A stretch of 64,000 nucleotides of DNA from Musa acuminata AAA Group. Lineage: Eukaryota > Streptophyta > Magnoliopsida > Zingiberales > Musaceae. Each line of letters opens with the position of its first letter. The stretch's first letter is position 1. Made by a program: the position numbers and the translations under genes. The DNA lies in assembly GCF_036884655.1 (NCBI RefSeq), contig NC_088347.1, positions 14,842,501-14,906,500 of the forward strand. The letters run 5' to 3'. Positions 56,461 through 64,000 of the stretch are shown here, piece by piece. Below the pieces are notes generated by a model that was not told the DNA's origin, did no database searches, and saw only the letters and a list, made by a program, of their open reading frames with translations.

Positions 56461-57271
56461 TGGTTTCTATGTACTTAGACTGGGGCAAGCCAAGCATCCT
56501 CTTGGATCTATCTCTATATATTCTAATCCCCAAAATATAGGATGCTTCCCCTAAGTCCTTTATGGAGAAGTGTCTAGATAACCAAGCCTTTACTGTGGAT
56601 AGCATTCCTACGTCATTCCCAATTATCAGGATGTCATCCACATATTACACCAAAAAGGTGATAGCGCTCCCACTTACCTTTCTGTATACACAAGGCTCAT
56701 CTTCGTTCTTAACGAAGTCATAAGATCTGATTGCCTCATCAAATCTTATGTTCCAACTTCGGGAAGCTTGCTTTAATCCATAAATGGATCTAAGCAACCT
56801 ACACACCTTATCTGGACAATTCTTGGACACGTATCCCTCAGGTTGCATCATATACACCTCCTCCTCGAGGTTCCCATTGAGGAATACGATTTTCACATCC
56901 ATCTGTCAGATCTCATAATCATAGTGTGCTGCAATAGCCAATAGAATTCTGATGGATTTTAGCATTGCTACGGGTGAGAAGGTTTCGTCATAATCAACAC
57001 CTTGCCTTTGACGATACCCCTTAGCCACTAGCCTTGCTTTATAGGTCTCTACCTTTCCATCTACTCCGATCTTTTTCTTAAAGATCCACTTGCAACCGAT
57101 GGGTACAATACCTTCGGGCGTATCAACTAGGTTCCAAACCTTATTGGAGTACATAGAATCCATCTCAGAATTCATGGCTTCTTGCCACTTCTCGGAGTCT
57201 ATACTCATAATAGCCTCCTCGTAGGTCTGAGGATCAATATCCTCTGCATCCTCTCCTCTAATACGTCCCAC
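56288..57271 (-). pseudogene. A2 reverse transcriptase
   Basis: Three consecutive open stretches (57271-56906, 56902-56645, 56641-56288) are separated by single stop codons. They read through [45 protein letters not shown] and Y-V-D-D-I-L-I-I-G-N-D. The catalytic YVDD is intact but a TAA lies immediately before its tyrosine. Another stop precedes M-D-V-K. A frame change follows the K-F-Q block. Confidence 0.88.
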
Positions 57272-57360
57272 ATATCTCTTAGGAGGATGAGATACTCTAT
57301 TAGACCTGCGTAAAGTTGAAACTTGTGTATTAGATACCTGAATAGACTAGGGCTATAGAG

Positions 57361-58305
57361 TTACCTGAACATTGCTCTCTTAGCTACAAAGACATTTTGG
57401 TCCTCGAGATGATAGAAATAATACCCACAAGTTTCCTTGGGGTATCCCACAAATTTGCATCGCTCTATCCTTGATTCTAACTTATCGAGGTTGTGTCTTT
57501 TAACATATGCAGGGCAGCCCCAAATCTTAACAACCTTAAGATCAGGCTTCTTCCCTTTCCATATCTCATATGGTGTAGACACTACTGACTTAGTTGGAAC
57601 TCTGTTCAGAAGGTAAGCTGCGGTTTCTAGGGCATATCCCCAGAATGAGATGGGTAGGTCAGCGAAACTCATCATGGACTGTACCATATCTAATAATGTA
57701 TGATTTCTCCTTTCAGAGACACCATTGAGTTGAGGTGTATAAGGAGGTGTCCATTGGGATAATATCTCATGGTCCTTGAGGAACTGAGTGAACTCTGTAC
57801 TTAAGTACTCACCTCCTCGATCTGATCGAAGAGTTTTGATACTCTTTCTAGTCTGGTTTTCCACCTCATTCTTATACTCTCTGAATTTCTCAAAGGCCTC
57901 GGACTTCTACTTCATTAAATACACATATCCGTACATTGAGAAATCATCAATAAATGTAATGAAGTAGGAGTAACCTCCAATGGCATGAGTTGGCATGGGT
58001 CCACATACATCACTATGTATGAGTTCCAACAACTCTGTGGCTCTCTCTCTAGTTCCACTAAATGGAGAGTTGGTTAGTTTTCCACGAATGCAAGGCTCAC
58101 AAGTTGCATATGACACATAGTCGAATGGATCTAGATATCCATCATTTAGCAACTTTTGAATCCTTCTTTCATGGATGTGACCTAGCCTACAATGCCACAG
58201 GTATGCATTGTTCAACTCATCTCGTTTCCTTTTGGACACATTTACATTCATGATATGTGGAGTGGTGTCTAATATAAATAAACCATTATGCAATATTCTT
58301 TTCAT
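57361..58305 (-). pseudogene. A2 pre-integrase and integrase
   Basis: The stretch 58305-57907 includes L-W-H-C-R-L-G-H-I, C-E-P-C-I-R-G-K (zinc module) and I-H-S-D-V-C-G-P with the first catalytic aspartate. After one TAG, 57864-57361 has S-D-R-G-G-E-Y (second aspartate), L-N-G-V-S-E-R-R-N (glutamate) and S-F-W-G-Y. All three catalytic residues survive. The C-terminal tail is cut by a deletion after A-M-F-R near 57365. Confidence 0.88.
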
Positions 58306-58439
58306 GATGATCTTATCATCTAATAATATCGAACAACTATTGTTCTCAAAAATAAATTTATATCCACTAACTGTTAAACATGAAATGGAGATAACGTTTT
58401 TGATAATAGAAGGAACAAAATAACATGCATCTAATGTAA

Positions 58440-59475
58440 TAAAAGCTCAACTAGGCATATGTAGGGCGACCTCGCCAACAACTACTACAGCAACTTTTGC
58501 TCCGTTACCCATCTTGAGGTCCATCTCGCCTCTCTCTAGTCTCCTAGTCTTTGTCAAAACCTGCAACGAATTGCATATATGATAAGCACTACCGATATCC
58601 AATACCCATATGTTGTCATAAGAGTCTGACAAATGGAGACTAATCATGAATGTACCTGAAGCTTCATCAAGCTTTTGTTTCGCCCTTTCTGCAAGGTACT
58701 CTTTGCAGTTTGTCTTCCGGTGCCCATCTTTACCACAGTGGAAGCGCTAGCCTTTGTCCTTTGCTGGGTCTTTCTTAGCAACCTTTGCTTTAACTGGTTT
58801 GACCTTGCCCTTTCCCTTCTTAAGGGACCTTTCTGCTTTCCTTTTCCTTTTGGTCTCACTAGTGTAGAGAACTGGCTTCTCTTTCTTGATAGTACTCTCT
58901 GCCTTCCTCAACATATTGAGAAGCTTTGGGAGAGTCACTTCAAGCTTGTTCATATTAAAATTCATTATGAACTGTGAAAAGGAACCTGGTAGGGACTGAA
59001 GCACAATGTCCACACACAAGTTATCCTCTAGGACCATTCCTAGACCTGTGAGTTTCTCTATCCACTCAATCATCTTTAGGACATGATTCTAAACCGGTGT
59101 CCCCTCAGTCATCCTAGCGTGGAAGAGGCTCTTAGATATCTCATATCGCTAAGTCCTTCCCTGTTCCTCAAACAATTTACGGACATGTAGGAGAATGGAT
59201 CTGGCATCCATCTTTTCATGTTGTCTCTGTAACTTAGGAGTCATAGAGCCTAACATATAGCACTGAGCAAGAGTGGAGTCATCAATGTACTTCACGTAGC
59301 GAGCGATATCATCCTCGTTTGCCCCTTCTATGGGCGCAGGCATCACTGTATCAAGGACGTATACGATTTTCTCCGTTGTGAGAATAATTCTCAAGTTACG
59401 GAGCCAATCCGTATAATTTGGACCAGTGAGGCGGTTGACATCAAGTATGCCACGTAAGAGATTTGAAAGCGACAT
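58440..59475 (-). pseudogene. A2 gag and protease
   Basis: Gag starts at ATG 59475 (M-S-L-S-N-L-L-R-G-I-L-D). Blocks are T-G-P-N-Y-T-D-W-L-R-N-L, Y-M-L-G-S-M-T-P and H-E-K-M-D-A-R-S, with a stop near 59150. Then comes [13 protein letters not shown] (about 58970) and a lysine-rich stretch. The zinc knuckle near 58755-58715 has its first Cys changed (R-F-H-C-G-K-D-G-H-R-K-T-N-C). The protease site reads W-V-L-D-I-G-S instead of D-T-G-S. It is not functional as read. Confidence 0.85.
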
Positions 59476-59496
59476 TTTCTGAAAATAAAGATGCAA

Positions 59497-61179
59497 CAGA
59501 AATAAATAACATGCAGATTTTGCAAGAAATAAACTATCAAGATATGGACTTCTATCTTAATATGCTCCCACTATTTTACTAACGAGTCATGCGACACCCT
59601 CAGCACGTGAAACGGAAGTCTCCGGCAAACTTCTAGTGGGGATCAGGATCCAATCAGCGTCTTAGTGTAACCTCGAGGGACTCGACCAATCACAATAAGC
59701 CTAAAAGGTAGGCAATTCTTGTCGATCACAACTCCTTGTGATTCCCATCCTGTTCGGCCTCCGAATCACCACGGCCTCGAGGGACTCGACCAACCATGAT
59801 GCTCGGTTAAGTCAACACCTTCGTTACAAGATGAGTCTGATTTGATGATATACCCTCGAGGGATTCGACTAAGTATACCATGCCCTCAGGTCACCGGTGA
59901 CATCTCTATGTTGTAAGCAAGATAGCGAATCGCGATATAGGTGAGTCTCGAGGGACTCGACCAACTCAACCTACACCGGGAATCGGTTCCTACTTATAAC
60001 GATGGAAGGCCACGTGGGTCAATCTAATTGCCTCACGTTTACCGACTTAATATTATCGAGAGATGTTTCTATGATTTGGTCTCCTAATATGACATGTTAC
60101 ACATATACATATTTAATATATATCTACATCGTATGCAAATATATATACATATCTAGTATGTGTATAAGCAATTACACCAGATGATCATGGACCACAACCT
60201 AATATGATTAGGCCCGAGCCAGTAGGCCTAATCACTCACATCAAGATCTATGTGTGCAACAGTGCATCTCCATGCCCTATGATCGTCCATTTCGTTCTTG
60301 TCGGATCCGTCGACATCTTGATGCATCTTCATGCATCACGATCGTCCGTCTCATGGGTCCCACCATCGCATCCACGCTCCCGCTGTGCCTCCTCATGTGA
60401 TTACAACTTAATCATAGGCACGTAGGCCCGACAATAAACGAGAAATATAATGAAGGTTCGCAGACCTCAATAATAATAATCAAAGGTACACACATCACAC
60501 GGTCCATGATCATCCGTCCACACATCATACATCACATGTATAAATAATCATCATATTGTAGGACTACTAGATAATAATAATAATAATAATAAAATCAACT
60601 AAACCTTTTAATTAATTAATATTTTCTGAAATCAGGGACATTATAGGGAATTTCTGAATTCATAAGGGTATTTTCTTAATTTGGACAAAAGACAGAAACT
60701 GGAATTTCTCAAATTCCGAGGGGCAAACCTATCTTTTGCCCAAACACCCTAATGCCCTTTCCCCTTTTCGGTGCTGCCGCCGCCGCCACCTTGCCGGCGG
60801 CGGCCTGTGCGGCGGGGCGAGGGCACTGCCCTCGCCTGCAGGCGGCACGCCCGCTGTCAGCGCTACCGCTGCGGGTGGGCGCCCCCTTCGGGCGCCGCCA
60901 CCTCCGCAAGCGGTGCTGTCCCATCGGGCGACTGCTCCTGTGGGGGGTATCGCCCGCGGGAGCAAGCCTGCTGCAAGCAGGCCCCTGGCCAGCTGCAGCA
61001 GACGCAGCCCCTGTGCTGCCCGCCTTCGGTTACGCTGAACGCACACAGATCGAGGGCAACAACTGTTACTGCCCTTCCTTGTTTTTGCGTCAATAATTTT
61101 GACGTCAAAATTCTTCCTAAACACAACACACGCTGTTCAAAACCAATCATTCGCATGAACAACCTGGCTATAATACCAC
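59497..61179 (-). other. A2 leader and primer-binding site
   Basis: The primer-binding site is the complement of about 61164-61178 (gtggtattatagcc). The leader is non-coding. It holds four copies of a CCTCGAGGGACTCGACC-like motif (59671-59687, 59773-59790, 59853-59870, 59946-59962), a (TAA)n run at 60571-60592, and a strongly GC-rich block at 60765-61030 with gccgccgcc and cggcggcgg inverted words. The length of about 1.7 kb matches the A1 leader once its insert is removed. Confidence 0.75.
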
Positions 61180-62678
61180 TATTGGGAAATCCTTGGGGGC
61201 GACATCATATGCGCAGCAGAAGAACAAGAAAAACAAAATCCCCGATTCCCAAAGAGATGTTCGTCGTCGTGCGAAGATTGGTACGTAAAAATCCACGAAA
61301 CATGAAACTGCGTATAGTGTAAATTGTGTTACCTAGGGAGATCGTATATCCCTGTTTCCTTGCAGATCTTTAGGAGAGGGTGAAGGAGGTCAAGCGCCCT
61401 CCTCTCTAGCAGTGATCCACACAGCAGGGTTGCGACGACGCTCCTCAAAACTCCAGACCTACTCTGAGGTGGAGATGGAGAGGAGAATAGGAAAAGACAA
61501 TCAAAAGTTCTCTAGCCCATGGGGCTCTGAATCCCTCCTATTTATAGAGGTCCCCTGTCAAACCCTAATGGGTCCTCCCCTAGTGGGTATTGGATCTGCA
61601 TCCAATAAGACAAGGGCTCTGTCGGATATCTCATATCCGAACCTCTATTCATCGCAATGCCTACCATATGTGTGTGACCCTCTAGGCCCAATATCGAGCT
61701 GGCCGTGAGTTATACCTGTCAGAACTCCTTCTAACTCAGTGAATTATTATCTCTGTAATAATTCACTCGACTTATCGACTACGGATGTACTAGGCCACTA
61801 CTCCGTAGTCCCCAGACGATATAGGAGAATCCAATACATTGGACCTGTCTGTCCTCAGTTACCGTGTACCTATAGGCCCTCATCCATCTAATATACCAGA
61901 GACCATATATCGAGCATGGTGTTGTCAGACCCACACGGTTTCTACTCGAGTCTCGCTCTAATCGGATTCTCCCGGAGAACTCTTTCTCTCTCAACCCGAA
62001 TGACCCTGGCTAGGGATTTGTCTGAGCAAGAACACATGGGATATTCCTCTCATGATGTCGAGAGTGGATGATCCTCTATCGACACTCAATAGCCCTCGTA
62101 AGATCGACTACCACTCCCAATGACCAGTTGTACTAGATCTGGGACAGCCAAACCTATAAATCTGGTATCAAAGAGTGGAGCACTCATACAGGAAATCCTT
62201 GGTGTCTCAAGTCTAAGGACCAGATACACCACTAGGACTACGGAATCGCTGTCTGACAATAAGGCATTATCAATCATCCAGCATTCCGTAAGCGGATCAA
62301 TCAGTGAACTCATTCTCCAATGAGCACCTATACTGTATCCTTAGTATCCCTACACAAGCAGCTATGAGACCAGCTGCATCCATCATATGGACGGGTATAC
62401 AGCACACCAGTCTGTCCGATTATCACGATATCCCTCTTGAGTAACCTATGACCGGGATTATTTAGGATATGTGTTTAAAGGTGAATCGATCTCACTATCG
62501 TGATCTCATCACGATCCGATTCACATTGCACAAATCCAAGGACATCACAATATATGTATGCATTTATGCAATAGTTATAAAGTGATATATGCCAAAATAT
62601 AATAAGCAAAAAGATTCTATATTAAGTCACACGTGCCATCACTCACGTGATTGGCTTGCTGGGCACCTATGACTAGCA
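61180..62678 (-). repeat. A2 5' LTR
   Basis: It is 1499 bases. The TATA box is the complement of 61539-61548 (ctataaata). The LTR start (TGCTAGTCATAGG on the minus strand) ends at 62678. It is nearly identical by eye to the forward LTR that starts at 63644 and clearly closer to it than to the A1 LTRs. Confidence 0.9.
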
Positions 62679-63643
62679 ATGAGAAGTAAGGTGGAATAAG
62701 TTGTCCAATGACTGAAAAAGTTGTGCAAAGCTTACAGAGGTGAGAGGAATTACTAACTCGAAGAATTTAGTACTTATACAAGGGCTTGTATGCAAACGAT
62801 GGAGTATTCGTGACCATCCCAAGGTGACTGAAACTCAATGTCATAGAGTATTGAAACTTTCCCTTCAGCCTGAGATGGATATATCCATAGGAGGCTGAAT
62901 TATGCAATAAGTTTAGCATGTTGCAAAGTCTTAGGGGTGTAGCGAGGGCTATATTGAAGTGGAGTCGTAATCTAGCAAATACATTTGCGGGAGGAAGAAT
63001 AATGCACAGTTTGTTTAGCAAGATAAAGTAGTCCAAGGGAATGGTGGTCTCCAAAGCTCTCAGAGAGAAGGAAACAAAGAGAGAAGTTGCTCTAATTAAA
63101 CATATATCTAGGAGGGATAAGTCTTGACTCTCGAGAGGGAGAACCATATGCAACGGACCACACGTGTTGAGGAAGAGTACCTCAAAACAACTTCATAAAG
63201 CTCAACGGACCGAGCGAGCGGCGAGGAGTTGTCGCATGATCTTGCTTGAGATAATGCATTGGAGGAATATATTACGAGATCAAGTGGGGAAGCAACCCAA
63301 GGTAACACAAGATGAAGGTACACTTAGAGTCGATATGGAGATCAGACTCAATAAAAGGCTGACCCGTGGAATAATGGGCGCAAGGGCCATCATCAACTCA
63401 ATGCAAAACAAGGAGCGGAGCAAGTTGGGTGTAACTTGGTGAAGCACCCAAGCCGCATGAAGGGAGCTGACCTAGAAGATGAAACATAGAGCAAAGGCAT
63501 AAAGTTGTCCTTGGACAGAGGTCTAGGACATGAACTCTTGTAGAGGTAAGAGGAAGGTCATGTCGTTCTATGGGTCTTTCATTCTGATGGAACGGACTCA
63601 TCTTGCATTGTGCCAAAGACGAAAGGAGCTTCTAGGCATATGC
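62679..63643 (+). mobile_element. LARD copy 2, 5'-side internal fragment
   Basis: It is collinear in forward orientation with about 15413-16367 of LARD copy 1 (for example gtggaataagttg... and ...cttctaggcatatgc). It ends at TATGC (63639-63643), exactly where an A LTR begins, and its left edge abuts the A2 LTR at an unrelated point. There is no coding capacity. Confidence 0.85.
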
Positions 63644-64000
63644 TGCTAGTCATAGGTGTCCAGCAAGCCAATCACGTGAGTGATGGCACGTGTGACTTAA
63701 TATAGAATCTTTTTGCTTATTATATTTTGGCATATATCACTTTATAACTATTGCATAAATGCATACATATATTGTGATGTCCTTGGATTTGTGCAATGGG
63801 AATCGGATCGTGATGAGATCACGATAGTGAGATCAAATCACCTTTAAACACATATCCTAAATAATCCCGGTCATAGGTTACTCGAGAGGGATATCGTGAT
63901 AACCGGACATACTGGTGTGCTGTATACCCGTCCATATGATGGATGCAGCTGGTCTCATAGCTGCTTGTGTAGGGACACAAGGGATACAGTACAGGTGCTC
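63644..64000 (+). repeat. Forward A-family LTR, cut by the window end
   Basis: It starts TGCTAGTCATAGGTGTCC and follows the family sequence to the window edge. The rest of the element lies outside the window. Confidence 0.9.

Larger units (their letters stand above)
55398..62678 (-). mobile_element. Copia element A2 (same family as A1)
   Basis: Minus-strand order is 5' LTR (62678-61180), primer-binding site, leader, gag, protease, integrase, RT, RNase H, polypurine tract and a shortened 3' LTR (55642-55398). It is much better preserved than A1: most domains sit in long open stretches broken by single stops. It was inserted in LARD copy 2. It served as the reference for placing the breaks in A1. 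Confidence 0.9.

Noticed and set aside
5880..57271. Possible endogenous pararetrovirus (such as a badnavirus), considered because RT fragments are common and the host may be a banana relative
   Set aside because: Every RT fragment is followed by Copia-type RNase H, and integrase precedes RT wherever it is present. LTRs and polypurine tracts fit Copia elements. No movement or coat protein sequence was seen.
60729..61322. Several overlapping frames (up to 183 codons) on both strands in GC-rich sequence
   Set aside because: High GC lowers stop density. The frames overlap in all phases, show no domain, and lie in the leader of Copia A2.

Overview
The window is nuclear DNA of a flowering plant. 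It is dominated by LTR retrotransposons (Ty1/Copia types plus a large element without genes) and holds only one convincing host gene. Sirevirus-type and long-LTR Angela/Tork-like Copia elements nested in one another suggest a repeat-rich monocot. A member of the banana/ginger order is my guess and cannot be proven from this sequence. I recognise no RNA genes, CRISPR arrays or bacterial features.

Layout. 1-7861: very AT-rich ground with decayed Copia pieces: a plus-strand pol 3' end with its LTR (1-1701), a minus-strand gag-protease piece (about 1740-2820), an orphan LTR (4324-4877) and a plus-strand RT/RNase H piece with its LTR (about 5880-7010). 7862-46497: one old Copia element ('A1', long LTRs of about 1.7 kb, near-matching flanking target duplications CCTGA/CCTTA) split by four insertions, one of which itself carries two more. 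Inside A1 are a solo Sirevirus LTR (8477-10155, duplication TCATC); a gag-only Sirevirus derivative (12219-30876) that contains a full Sirevirus (12243-25013, duplication ACTAA), which in turn contains a non-coding LARD-type element (14635-19189); a second gag-only derivative (32857-37929, duplication CATAT); and a solo Sirevirus LTR swollen by tandem arrays (41493-44067, duplication GTATA). A1 ends in two tandem LTRs. 46612-48220: an A-family LTR in reverse orientation. 48221-52637: the only gene-like island, with an intact single-exon DUF247 gene (49942-51321, plus strand). 52638-64000: a second LARD element broken by a younger A-family element ('A2', minus strand, 55398-62678). The LARD halves now lie in opposite orientations, and a forward A LTR starts at 63644 and runs out of the window.

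How the parts relate. The nesting gives a relative age order: A1 is older than the gag-only element, which is older than the full Sirevirus, which is older than the LARD. All retroelement reading frames carry stops, frameshifts or deletions, so none looks autonomous today. The most notable items are a Sirevirus-derived family that lost pol and the gag zinc knuckle at the same points in two copies, the four-deep nest with readable target duplications, a three-LTR element, inverted LTR pairs, and leader repeats shared by both A copies.
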